The translations under genes were made by a program, and so were the position numbers. From Elusimicrobiaceae bacterium (GTDB lineage Bacteria; Elusimicrobiota; Elusimicrobia; Elusimicrobiales; Elusimicrobiaceae), in contig JAEEMS010000025.1 in the NCBI GenBank assembly GCA_016283355.1, positions 50,817 through 114,816 of the forward strand: a DNA stretch of 64,000 nucleotides. Direction: 5' to 3'. Of the stretch, positions 24,828-32,981 are shown piece by piece. Within the stretch, counting starts at the first letter, position 1; each line of letters begins with the position of its first letter. The notes under the pieces were generated by a model. That model was not told the DNA's origin and searched no databases. It was given only the letters and a program-made list of their open reading frames with translations.

Positions 24828-27473
24828 ATGACCGAGAAAAAACGTAAAAAATCGACGGTGTCTGCAGAGGAAAAGGAGCAAGCATTGCTAGACGTAATTG
24901 TGCGTAAAGTAAAAAAAGCACAGCGTATTTTTGCTTCGTACACGCAGGAGCAAGTGGATCAAATTTTCCGGGCGGCCGCTATTGCCGCCGCACAAAACCG
25001 TATCCCGTTGGCCAAACTGGCCGCGGAAGAAACGGGAATGGGTGTAATGGAAGACAAAGTAATTAAAAACCAGTTCGCTTCCGAATACATTTATAACCAA
25101 TACAAAGATACCCGCACGTGCGGGATTTTGTCGGACGATGATGCGTTCGGGTACCGCCAAGTGGCCGAGCCGATCGGCCTGATTGCCGGTATTATCCCTA
25201 CCACGAACCCAACCTCAACGGCCATTTTCAAAAGTTTGTTGGCACTCAAAACGCGTAACGGGATTATTTTTTCCCCGCATCCGCGCGCTAAAAAATGTAC
25301 GATTGCCGCCTTAAAAATTGTACTCAAAGCCGCCGTGGAAGCCGGTGCGCCGGAAGGAATTATCGGCTGGATTGAAAATCCTACGATTACGCTTTCCAAT
25401 GCGCTTATGCACCACAAAGACATCAGCTTGATTTTGGCCACGGGCGGGCCGGGTATGGTAAAAGCGGCGTACTCGTCGGGCAAACCTGCGCTGGGCGTAG
25501 GGGCCGGCAATACACCGGTGGTGATTGATGCTACGGCCAATATCAAAATGGCGGTCAGTTCCATTATTATGAGCAAAACGTTTGATAACGGCATGATTTG
25601 TGCCAGCGAACAAGCCGTAGTGGTGGAAGACGCTGTATACGAAAAAGTAAAAAAAGAATTTATTGCCCGCGGGTGCCATTTTGTAACGGGAAAAGACCGC
25701 GCAAAATTGGCGCATACCGTGGTGCAGGACGGTGTTTTAAATTCGGCCATTGTGGGCCAGTCGGCGGAAACAATTGCCAAAATGGCAAAAATCAAAGTGC
25801 CGCCGCACACCAAAATTTTAATCGCAGAGGCGAAAGAGGTCAGCCACCAAGAGCCCTTTGCCTGCGAAAAACTTTCGCCGGTGCTTGCGTTTTACCGCGC
25901 GAAAGATTTTAAAGAGGCGGTAAAATTGGCACGGGAACTCATCTTGTACGGCGGTGCGGGGCATACTTCGGTGCTCTATACCGACGAAGCCAACGAGGAC
26001 CATATCGACGCTTTCCAAGATATGCCTACCGCACGTACGCTGATCAATATGCCTTCTTCGCAAGGGGCTATCGGGGATGTGTATAATTTTAAGTTGGCAC
26101 CTTCTTTAACGTTGGGTTGCGGTTCTTGGGGCGGCAACTCGGTCAGTGAAAATATTGGAGTGAAACACCTTATGAACATAAAAGCCGTGGCAGAACGTCG
26201 TGAAAATATGTATTGGTACAAAGTACCGCAAAAAATTTATTTCAAACGCGGGGCCCTGTCGCAAGCGTTAGCCGAACTGCAGGATAAAAAACGCGCGTTT
26301 ATCATCACGGATAAAACCATGGAACAACTGGGCCATGTGCGCACCGTAGCCGACGAACTGGAAAATTTAAACATCAAACTGCGCGTATTTTCCGACGTCA
26401 TCCCGGACCCGGATATTGCCAACGTACACAAGGCCTTGGAAATAGCCCGCGCGTGGCAGCCGGATCTCATTATTGCACTGGGAGGCGGCTCGGCCATTGA
26501 CGCCGGGAAAATGGTGTGGCTGATGTATGAAAACCCGGACACCAGTTTTGAAGATATTGCCATGCGCTTTATGGATATCCGCAAACGTATTTACGCCGCG
26601 GGGCCCATGGGCAAAAAAGCCACCATGGTGGCCATTCCCACTACATCGGGGACTGGGTCGGAAGTGACGCCTTTTACCATTATCACCGACGAAAAAACCG
26701 GCACCAAGTACGCCATTACGGACTATCAACTCACGCCCGATATGGCCATTATTGACCCGGAGTTTGTGCTCCACATGCCCAAAACTTTGACGGCGTATTC
26801 GGGCTTGGATGTACTGACGCACGCCATTGAAGCGTACACGTCCGTATTCTCTACCAATTTTACGGAGGGCCAAGCACTCGAGGCCGCGCGGCTTGTATTT
26901 AAATATTTGGAAAGTTCGTATAATAACGGCGCCAAAGATATTAACGCGCGGGAAAAAATGCACTATGCCGCTACCATCGCGGGAATGGCATTTGCCAACG
27001 CGTTTTTGGGGCTGTGCCACTCCATGGCGCACAAATTGGGGGCCATGTATCACGTGCCGCACGGACTGGCCAACGCGCTCCTCTTGTCCTACGTGATTGA
27101 ATTTAACGCCACCGATAAACCTACCAAACAAGGTTTATTCCCGCAGTACAAATATCCGTTTGTCAAAGGGCGTTATGCCAAAATTGTGGATTATCTGGAG
27201 CCCGAAAATAAATTCAAAGCGGACAAAGATGCCAAAGTGCAACATCTTATCAATAAGGTGGAAAAATTAAAACATGCACTCAACATTCCCAAATCCATTA
27301 AAGAGTATGGCATATCGGAAAAGGACTTCCTTGCCAACGTGGATAAACTTTCCGAAATGGCCTTTGACGACCAGTGCACCGGCGGCAACGCCCGTTATCC
27401 GCTCATTAGCGAAATTAAGGAACTGTATTTGAAAGCGTACTACGGCAAGCCGATTAAACACAAAAAGAAATAA
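24828..27473 (+). CDS. adhE: Bifunctional aldehyde/alcohol dehydrogenase
   Basis: This 881-residue fermentation enzyme reduces acetyl-CoA to acetaldehyde and then ethanol. The N-terminal CoA-acylating aldehyde dehydrogenase domain (1-440) has catalytic Cys258 in NGMICASEQ. The C-terminal iron alcohol dehydrogenase domain (about 450-880) has GGGSAIDAGK for NAD and metal-binding histidines around HSMAHKLGAMYHVPHG. The ATG at 24828 has AGGAG 8 bases upstream; an in-frame ATG at 24786 overlaps the presumed promoter. It is monocistronic with a terminator at 27508. A C-terminal Lys-rich tail (KPIKHKKK) is typical. Confidence 0.95.
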   Translation: MTEKKRKKSTVSAEEKEQALLDVIVRKVKKAQRIFASYTQEQVDQIFRAAAIAAAQNRIPLAKLAAEETGMGVMEDKVIKNQFASEYIYNQYKDTRTCGILSDDDAFGYRQVAEPIGLIAGIIPTTNPTSTAIFKSLLALKTRNGIIFSPHPRAKKCTIAALKIVLKAAVEAGAPEGIIGWIENPTITLSNALMHHKDISLILATGGPGMVKAAYSSGKPALGVGAGNTPVVIDATANIKMAVSSIIMSKTFDNGMICASEQAVVVEDAVYEKVKKEFIARGCHFVTGKDRAKLAHTVVQDGVLNSAIVGQSAETIAKMAKIKVPPHTKILIAEAKEVSHQEPFACEKLSPVLAFYRAKDFKEAVKLARELILYGGAGHTSVLYTDEANEDHIDAFQDMPTARTLINMPSSQGAIGDVYNFKLAPSLTLGCGSWGGNSVSENIGVKHLMNIKAVAERRENMYWYKVPQKIYFKRGALSQALAELQDKKRAFIITDKTMEQLGHVRTVADELENLNIKLRVFSDVIPDPDIANVHKALEIARAWQPDLIIALGGGSAIDAGKMVWLMYENPDTSFEDIAMRFMDIRKRIYAAGPMGKKATMVAIPTTSGTGSEVTPFTIITDEKTGTKYAITDYQLTPDMAIIDPEFVLHMPKTLTAYSGLDVLTHAIEAYTSVFSTNFTEGQALEAARLVFKYLESSYNNGAKDINAREKMHYAATIAGMAFANAFLGLCHSMAHKLGAMYHVPHGLANALLLSYVIEFNATDKPTKQGLFPQYKYPFVKGRYAKIVDYLEPENKFKADKDAKVQHLINKVEKLKHALNIPKSIKEYGISEKDFLANVDKLSEMAFDDQCTGGNARYPLISEIKELYLKAYYGKPIKHKKK

Positions 27474-27477
27474 CGGC

Positions 27478-27507
27478 AACAACTGTCGCGCTCACACGCT
27501 TTACGCA
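27478..27507. repeat. 30-bp direct repeat, copy 1
   Basis: An exact 30-bp copy, starting AACAACTGTCGCGCTCACAC, recurs at 27712-27741. Each copy sits directly before a terminator hairpin. Confidence 0.8.
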
Positions 27508-27539
27508 AAAAAAACGGCAAATGAAAATTTGCCGTTTTT
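27508..27539 (+). terminator. Terminator of adhE
   Basis: The 11-12 bp stem AAAACGGCAAAT / ATTTGCCGTTTT with a GAAA loop is followed by further T. Confidence 0.9.
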
Positions 27540-27711
27540 TGTTGCTAACCCTGCCAACAATTTTCCACATTTGGCCGTCTTGCGCGTCCCTGCCCCTTGA
27601 CGTAATTGCCACTACGCCTATGCGGGGCACTTGCCCGCGCAATACGCCGCAAATCTGAAAAATCAGGACACACTAACATCCATACCGCGCTCCTATGCAC
27701 AGCACCTGAAT
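27540..27711. other. Intergenic stretch between the two 30-bp repeats
   Basis: Together with the flanking repeats this makes a 327-bp gap between adhE and the next gene. No ribosome-binding site plus credible reading frame, tRNA or strong hairpin was seen in it. Confidence 0.5.
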
Positions 27712-27741
27712 AACAACTGTCGCGCTCACACGCTTTACGCA
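27712..27741. repeat. 30-bp direct repeat, copy 2
   Basis: Identical over 30 bp to 27478-27507, same orientation, 234 bp apart. It adjoins the terminator of the 27801-28559 gene. Confidence 0.8.
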
Positions 27742-27742
27742 C

Positions 27743-27773
27743 AAAAAATCCCTCGAGTGTGAACTCGAGGGAT
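27743..27773 (-). terminator. Terminator of the 27801-28559 gene
   Basis: The 11-bp perfect stem ATCCCTCGAGT / ACTCGAGGGAT is followed by six T on the minus strand. Confidence 0.9.
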
Positions 27774-27800
27774 GAATTTGTATCCTTATTGGTAAACGTC

Positions 27801-28559
27801 TTATTCGTTCTCGGCCAAATTTCTGACCATTTGTATGGCTTCTTTGATGCGAGTAACTTCATCTGAAAGCATATCTTTCCAGTCATTGTACATGGATTTC
27901 AACGCGCCACTATAAAAAGTTTTATTGCTAAAGTGTCCGTAAATCTCTGCATAGAAATCAAAAGTTGTATGATCGTCACTGACTAACCACGATTCTACAT
28001 TCTCTTCCAGAAAATCAAGTATATTGATTTCAGTGCCATCGGATGTGGTGAAATGTTCATCTCTTAATTTTTGGGCGATTTCCACGTCTTTATTTCTAAT
28101 AGTGCTTGTCAGATATCCACGTAAAATGCCCAACGTTTCCCCACGCTTTACGGGGTCGGAAAAATCCGTGTCCGATATAACCTGGGCAATTGTATATTTT
28201 AAAGGAGCATATTCATTTGATGCGCCTTTGTTTAATTGAAGAAGTGCTTTTTCCATCCACTCTCTACCTTGCAGCGATTTCCACCTGGCATACTCCTCTT
28301 CTACCTGTTGTCTTACGTAATTCAGTACATGAATACCCAGTTTGATATCTGCTTCCAGGCATTTTATCCGAAATTTATCTTCTTCGCTAAGAGTTCCTTC
28401 CGCTTCTTTTTGACGGAGAACTTTCAGCTTACCCTTATATTCTTCTAATATTTGTTCGTGAAGCTCTGCGTCCCGTTTCAATTCCCAGTACTCCGCAGAT
28501 TGCGCAAACATCGGCACGGCCAAGCACAACATACATACCAACAGTATTACCTTTTTCAT
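27801..28559 (-). CDS. Secreted coiled-coil-like protein of unknown family
   Basis: This 252-residue protein has the signal peptide MKKVILLVCMLCLAVPMFA, close to those of the 20996 and 21507 proteins, but an unrelated body. That body is highly charged and helical, with a probable coiled coil in residues 25-105 (LKRDAELHEQILEEYKGKLK). AAGGAG stands 6-7 bases before the ATG at 28559 and only one base before the ATG at 28565, so 28559 is the better start. The upstream region is shared with palindrome E2. Function is unknown. Confidence 0.73.
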   Translation of the reverse strand: MKKVILLVCMLCLAVPMFAQSAEYWELKRDAELHEQILEEYKGKLKVLRQKEAEGTLSEEDKFRIKCLEADIKLGIHVLNYVRQQVEEEYARWKSLQGREWMEKALLQLNKGASNEYAPLKYTIAQVISDTDFSDPVKRGETLGILRGYLTSTIRNKDVEIAQKLRDEHFTTSDGTEINILDFLEENVESWLVSDDHTTFDFYAEIYGHFSNKTFYSGALKSMYNDWKDMLSDEVTRIKEAIQMVRNLAENE

Positions 28560-28624
28560 TTTCATTCTCCTTGTTCGGTTCGTCCTTCTACGGATAGTGT
28601 AAGCAATAAACCGGGGAAAAACGA

Positions 28625-28686
28625 GGGCCAAAGGACCTAGATGAAAGGGATATTTGGGCCCATGGTTAAAATAGGTCTTTTGACCC
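28625..28686. repeat. Promoter-abutting palindrome E2
   Basis: Left arm GGGCCAAAGGACCTA (28625-28639) and right arm TAGGTCTTTTGACCC (28672-28686) enclose 32 bp that include TTTGGGCCCA. It ends at the -35 box of the 28738 gene. Same family as E1 and E3. Confidence 0.72.
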
Positions 28687-28715
28687 TTGTGAGTGGTAAA
28701 AATTTTTTTTACAAT
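28687..28715 (+). promoter_or_regulatory. Promoter of the 28738/29982 gene pair
   Basis: TTGTGA (28687-28692), 17 bp, TACAAT (28710-28715), immediately after palindrome E2. Confidence 0.7.
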
Positions 28716-28737
28716 TTATCTGTATTATGGAGGATGT

Positions 28738-29937
28738 ATGTTTAAGAAAACCATGTGGATCGTTTTTTTGTTATTTGTAGTGCAAAGCGCTTTTGCGAAC
28801 AATCGTTACCCGAATCCTGGGAGTTTGGCACAGAACGTTCGTAAGGCAATTTTACATGCCGGCGGACCTGCTGCTCTTGCCAACCGTACGTGGAAAGAAA
28901 TGCGTTTTTTGCGCTATTTGCCGAAAGTGGAAAAAGGAGGAATGCCCAAGTTTAAAAATGCCCTTCACAAGAAAGGAACTCTGCAAATACCGTTGGGGAA
29001 TTTGTTACGGGATGTTTCGTTGTTGGCCTATACCAATGGAGATGCGTATCCCTTTTTATTGGAATTCCACCGGGAAAGCAAAGAAACTTTTCTAGAGCCG
29101 GTCGCGGAAAGAATTATTGCGCGGTGGGCACTTCGTTTTGGAGAAGTAGAAAAATTGGCCCAATTTATGCAGGCGGAGGGAATCAGCCGGACCGCTCTCT
29201 ATAAAGACAATACTCTTTTACACTATTCGGATATAAGAAGTAATGAAATGTTTTGGGAGGATGTAACAAATTTGGCGGGAGAAATGTACGGGGACCGGTG
29301 GGCTGCGGCACGCCAAAGGAATACCCCCGAAGAGTTGGAAGATAAAGTGGTCAAAATTTTGCCCGACGTATTCCCTGTTGACACTGAGCATACAGTTTCG
29401 TGGTTGAAACCGATTGTGAAAGGCCGTGGGCCGTTGGCACAGAGTGCAGCGGATTTGTCCCCGGCTGCCACGCGGGCCTGGTTAAACCAAGATGCCGAAA
29501 ATACACTCATTCTTTCCGTGGATGATATGAAAAAATACGCCCAAACTTTATTGTTGGATGATGATTTGAAAGCGATTACACAGGACGGTACTTTTTTATC
29601 ATCACCGAAGAGTGAATTGATAAATAACTATTTCCAAATGCATGGAGAAGCGGCCTCGACCCTTTGCGAGCAGTATGTGCTGCTTCTTTCGGACATACGG
29701 GATTTTTTGAGAGTGAACGAAAGATTTTTACTTTCTTTTGCGCAGGAAGATTCCCACGTGTTAAATGCAAAAGAATATCAGGTAACTTACAAGGCCGTGC
29801 AAACGCTCCAACATTCAGTTGCCTCGTTTAAACACACCTATTTTAAGCAGGCAGTTCCTCCTTCGTTGCAAATGGCGGAGAAAGTGCTAAATAAAGTTGT
29901 TCCGTTTTGGGAAGCCGGTGTGATATTCGGCCAATAA
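28738..29937 (+). CDS. Secreted protein, paralogous pair member 1
   Basis: This 399-residue protein has a signal peptide (MFKKTMWIVFLLFVVQSAFA) and a helical body. It shares ordered motifs with the next gene: KKGTLQIPLGNLLRD / KKGQNLRNLLAE, then AYPFLL / SYPYLL, FWEDVTNLAG / FWEHIAQLAG and LSPAATRAW / LSDAATDAW. TGGAGGATGT precedes the ATG at 28738; an in-frame start at 28693 lies inside the promoter. Function and family unknown. The two genes are 44 bp apart and probably co-transcribed. Confidence 0.75.
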   Translation: MFKKTMWIVFLLFVVQSAFANNRYPNPGSLAQNVRKAILHAGGPAALANRTWKEMRFLRYLPKVEKGGMPKFKNALHKKGTLQIPLGNLLRDVSLLAYTNGDAYPFLLEFHRESKETFLEPVAERIIARWALRFGEVEKLAQFMQAEGISRTALYKDNTLLHYSDIRSNEMFWEDVTNLAGEMYGDRWAAARQRNTPEELEDKVVKILPDVFPVDTEHTVSWLKPIVKGRGPLAQSAADLSPAATRAWLNQDAENTLILSVDDMKKYAQTLLLDDDLKAITQDGTFLSSPKSELINNYFQMHGEAASTLCEQYVLLLSDIRDFLRVNERFLLSFAQEDSHVLNAKEYQVTYKAVQTLQHSVASFKHTYFKQAVPPSLQMAEKVLNKVVPFWEAGVIFGQ

Positions 29938-29981
29938 AGAGAAAAAGAAAAATTCTGACATAATAGAAATACGGAGGATGT

Positions 29982-31217
29982 ATGAAAAAGAAATTGGTGG
30001 CAGTAATCATTTGTTGTTTGACGGCGTTGTGCACGTTTGCCTTGCCGCCCGGCAAGCCATCTCTGTTTAAGACGACAAAAATCAACCCACAAATGTTGGC
30101 CCAAATAAAGAAAGGAGCATTAGCTCAAGCAAAACAACAATTTTTGGGTCCCAACGCGTTTAAATCGGCCATGAGCAAGTATTTTCCTCAAGGAGTAGGG
30201 GTGGAAAAATTTGCCTCGAACCTCAACATAAAACTGCAACAATTTCCTCAATTTCCGAAAATTGAAGAAGGAAATCGTGCCTTTTTGACCGCGCTGGATA
30301 CGGCCGATAAAAAAGGACAGAATTTAAGGAATTTGTTGGCAGAAATGGGCACATTTGCATTCGCCTATCCGAGAGAATCTTACCCTTATTTATTGCGCGC
30401 AGCAGATAAATTTGACGGAACATACGTGCAAGTTTTGCTTTCCTCTTACCTGGGCCGTGCGGCTTTGTCCGATGAAACGGGATATGCCTTGAACCGGTTA
30501 CAAGAGTATTCGATGGAACACGAATTGAAAGGTCCGTTTTGGGAACATATTGCACAATTGGCAGGATACCGTGGCGTAAGCATTCGCGTAATCCCCGAGG
30601 GGAATGCGGCGTTGGCAGGTGACTTGATAAAAGATTACAATCACGATGCAAACGGTTTGCCGATTGGGAGTGTAGAAACCACTGACATGCGCAACGCTAT
30701 GTTTAAAAACTTTGAAGGCATGGGGAAATTCCCGCTTTCCACATTGGATTTGTCCGATGCAGCAACCGACGCGTGGGTTGCCTTAGAGCGCGGTAAAGTG
30801 TACGATTTCACCCCGGACACTGTACATCTTGGGAGTTTTACGGGTAATGCGGTACTGCCGTTTTTGACGGAGTTAAAAGTAGCGGAGTACGCGGAGCCGA
30901 AGGATAAATTTATCAATACTTACGTCAAAGATAGTTTCAGAAAAACCCAGGGAGAAGAAATCTACAGGTCCTATATAGAATGGCAAAGTAGCGTGCGGTC
31001 ATTCCTCATTAAAGTGAAAAAAGAGATGGAAGATCCGTCCCTATCAGCTCAAAGAATCGAAGAGATTTTTCATGGGGGGAACAACTATTATCTCAGATTG
31101 ATGGCCTTCGAGAACTACTACCTTGATAATACCCCCAGTTCACTGGAATACTTTGAACAGGTGTTGACGGCCTTGAGAGAAAAGTGCGAAATTACGTTGG
31201 CCGGCCTGAAAAAATAA
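29982..31217 (+). CDS. Secreted protein, paralogous pair member 2
   Basis: This 411-residue protein has a signal peptide (MKKKLVAVIICCLTALCTFA), a basic N-terminal segment and a helical body with the motifs shared with the preceding gene. CGGAGGATGTATG at the start repeats the ribosome-binding context of gene 1, which supports recent duplication. A terminator follows at 31235. Function is unknown. Confidence 0.75.
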   Translation: MKKKLVAVIICCLTALCTFALPPGKPSLFKTTKINPQMLAQIKKGALAQAKQQFLGPNAFKSAMSKYFPQGVGVEKFASNLNIKLQQFPQFPKIEEGNRAFLTALDTADKKGQNLRNLLAEMGTFAFAYPRESYPYLLRAADKFDGTYVQVLLSSYLGRAALSDETGYALNRLQEYSMEHELKGPFWEHIAQLAGYRGVSIRVIPEGNAALAGDLIKDYNHDANGLPIGSVETTDMRNAMFKNFEGMGKFPLSTLDLSDAATDAWVALERGKVYDFTPDTVHLGSFTGNAVLPFLTELKVAEYAEPKDKFINTYVKDSFRKTQGEEIYRSYIEWQSSVRSFLIKVKKEMEDPSLSAQRIEEIFHGGNNYYLRLMAFENYYLDNTPSSLEYFEQVLTALREKCEITLAGLKK

Positions 31218-31234
31218 ATCGAATACAAAATAGT

Positions 31235-31261
31235 AAAACGCCCTCGCAAGAGGGCGTTTTT
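31235..31261. terminator. Bidirectional terminator between 29982 gene and nagA fusion
   Basis: The 11-bp stem AAAACGCCCTC / GAGGGCGTTTT with GCAA loop has T tracts on both strands, between convergent genes. Confidence 0.88.
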
Positions 31262-31290
31262 AATGACGTTGTAAATCTTTTGCAACAAAC

Positions 31291-32910
31291 TTAGTGAATA
31301 ACTTTTTGCAGATTCAAATTTTTGTCCAATAAAATTAAATCTGCCGCGGTACCTTCTTGCAATACGCCCAAGTCGCTGCGTCCCAAGAGGCGTGCGGGAT
31401 TGGCCGTGGCGCACAACAACGCATCTGATAACGGGTAGCCCCACGCTACTAAATTCTTTATCCCTTGCAGCATGGTTAGTGCGGAGCCGGCAATTACGTT
31501 GTCTGCTTTTCGGTGCCACACGCCGCCTTCCAGTACCACTTCTTCTTTATTGGCAAAGAAGGGGCCGTTTTGTTGGCCGGTGGGGAGTAACGCATCGGTA
31601 ACGAGTACGATATTTTGCAACGGTTTGACCCGGTGCAGGAAGGAGACAATTGCCGGATTGACGTGTACGCCGTCCGCGATGACTTCGCACGAAAAATCGT
31701 TGTCCATTAACGCAGCCCCCAATGCACCCGGTGCACGGTGGTGGAACGGACTCATGGCGTTGCAAAAGTGCGTGACATGGTGCACACCGCGTGCTTTGGC
31801 TTGTTCCATTTCTTCATAAGTGGCGTTGGTGTGCCCGGCTTGCAGTAAAATGTTGTGTTGGGTGCAAAAATCAATCACCGGCTCAATACCCGGCACTTCC
31901 GGTGCCAGCGTCATGGAAGTAATTTTCCCTTGGGCCGCTTCGTAGAGGCGTTTGAATACTTCTACATCGGCCGCCGCAATATCTTCCGGTTTCATCACGC
32001 CCGGTTTTTTCGGGGAAATAAAAGGACCTTCCAAATGAAATCCCAAAATGCGTGCGCCCGTTTCCGTCCCGACGACCGGCGAGAGCGTGTGCAATAAATT
32101 TTCCATGTCTTTGGGTTGGCCGCAATAGAGTGTGGGGCAGAACGACGTAACGCCTTGCGCCAACAACGCTTGCGACATTTGCAGTAATCCGTCCGCGGTT
32201 CCCAATTCCGGCCCGAATCCGCCAAAGCCGTGGATGTGTAAATCAATCAGCCCGGGGGCTACATAAGCGCCCCGTCCTTCCACTTGCCCGATTTGTTCCG
32301 TACGGCCGGGGATAACTTCTTGGATTTTTCCATTCTGCACACGCAGGGAAACGGTTTTATCGGGTTGGTTAAATAAACGGACGTTACTTAAAAGTAAATC
32401 TTGTGTGTTTTGTGCCGCGGCCACCACCGAGGCCGGCAACGCGGAAGGCGGCACAACGCCCACGGTGAAAAGCGGCTGCCCTGCGGTTGCATTCCCCTGG
32501 GAAAGCAACGGGGTTATTTTGGCCTCCAACGGAGCGGTAATGACCAAAATCACATACGCGCACGACAGACGTTGGGTTAAAAACGTCGGATGAAATTGCA
32601 ACAGCGGTTGGCCTTGCTTGACGGTGTCCCCTTCGCCCACCAACGGGGAAAACCCTTCGCCGTTGAGCATAACGGTTTCCACACCTACGTGGATGAGCAA
32701 TTCAATACCGTCGTGTTCAATGGTAAAGGCATGCAACGCCGGATTAAAATTGATAATTTTCCCGTCGAAAGGGGCTACAATGGTGTCGCCGGTGGGGTCG
32801 ATGGCCAATCCGTCGCCCAACATCCGTTCGCTGAATACCGGGTCCGGTACGCGGCACAACGGAATGATTTCCCCATCAATGGGAGCATGAACGGTTAAAA
32901 TTTTTGGCAT
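31291..32910 (-). CDS. nagA: PTS EIIA domain fused to N-acetylglucosamine-6-phosphate deacetylase
   Basis: This 539-residue protein has an EIIA(Glc/Nag) domain in residues 1-150, with both active histidines His60 and His74 (LLIHVGVETV) at the same numbers as in NagF. A short Ala-rich linker leads to a complete NagA amidohydrolase (about 172-539). NagA residues seen are the HIH pair (His225, His227), metal ligand Glu294 in FHLEGPF, His360 in QAGHTNA, His381 and catalytic Asp439 in LVTDALLP. The ATG at 32910 gives the standard EIIA start; the frame runs open to 33198 but that part is non-homologous. The fusion may let the phosphotransfer state influence deacetylation, or simply add a phosphate donor for NagE. 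Confidence 0.93.
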   Translation of the reverse strand: MPKILTVHAPIDGEIIPLCRVPDPVFSERMLGDGLAIDPTGDTIVAPFDGKIINFNPALHAFTIEHDGIELLIHVGVETVMLNGEGFSPLVGEGDTVKQGQPLLQFHPTFLTQRLSCAYVILVITAPLEAKITPLLSQGNATAGQPLFTVGVVPPSALPASVVAAAQNTQDLLLSNVRLFNQPDKTVSLRVQNGKIQEVIPGRTEQIGQVEGRGAYVAPGLIDLHIHGFGGFGPELGTADGLLQMSQALLAQGVTSFCPTLYCGQPKDMENLLHTLSPVVGTETGARILGFHLEGPFISPKKPGVMKPEDIAAADVEVFKRLYEAAQGKITSMTLAPEVPGIEPVIDFCTQHNILLQAGHTNATYEEMEQAKARGVHHVTHFCNAMSPFHHRAPGALGAALMDNDFSCEVIADGVHVNPAIVSFLHRVKPLQNIVLVTDALLPTGQQNGPFFANKEEVVLEGGVWHRKADNVIAGSALTMLQGIKNLVAWGYPLSDALLCATANPARLLGRSDLGVLQEGTAADLILLDKNLNLQKVIH

Positions 32911-32926
32911 AAGGTCTCTTTCCTTC

Positions 32927-32957
32927 ATTATAGTATATTTCGCAATAAAGCCGTCAA
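32927..32957 (-). promoter_or_regulatory. Possible promoter of the EIIA-nagA gene
   Basis: On the minus strand TTGACG (32952-32957), 19 bp, TATAAT (32927-32932); AAGGA then precedes the ATG by about 10 bases. The spacing is longer than optimal. Confidence 0.5.
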
Positions 32958-32981
32958 GTCCGCGGGAATCTTCGGGCGATT

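Noticed and set aside
27545..27886. 113-residue reading frame on the minus strand after adhE
   Set aside because: It spans two terminators and the 30-bp repeat and overlaps the end of a real gene in another frame.
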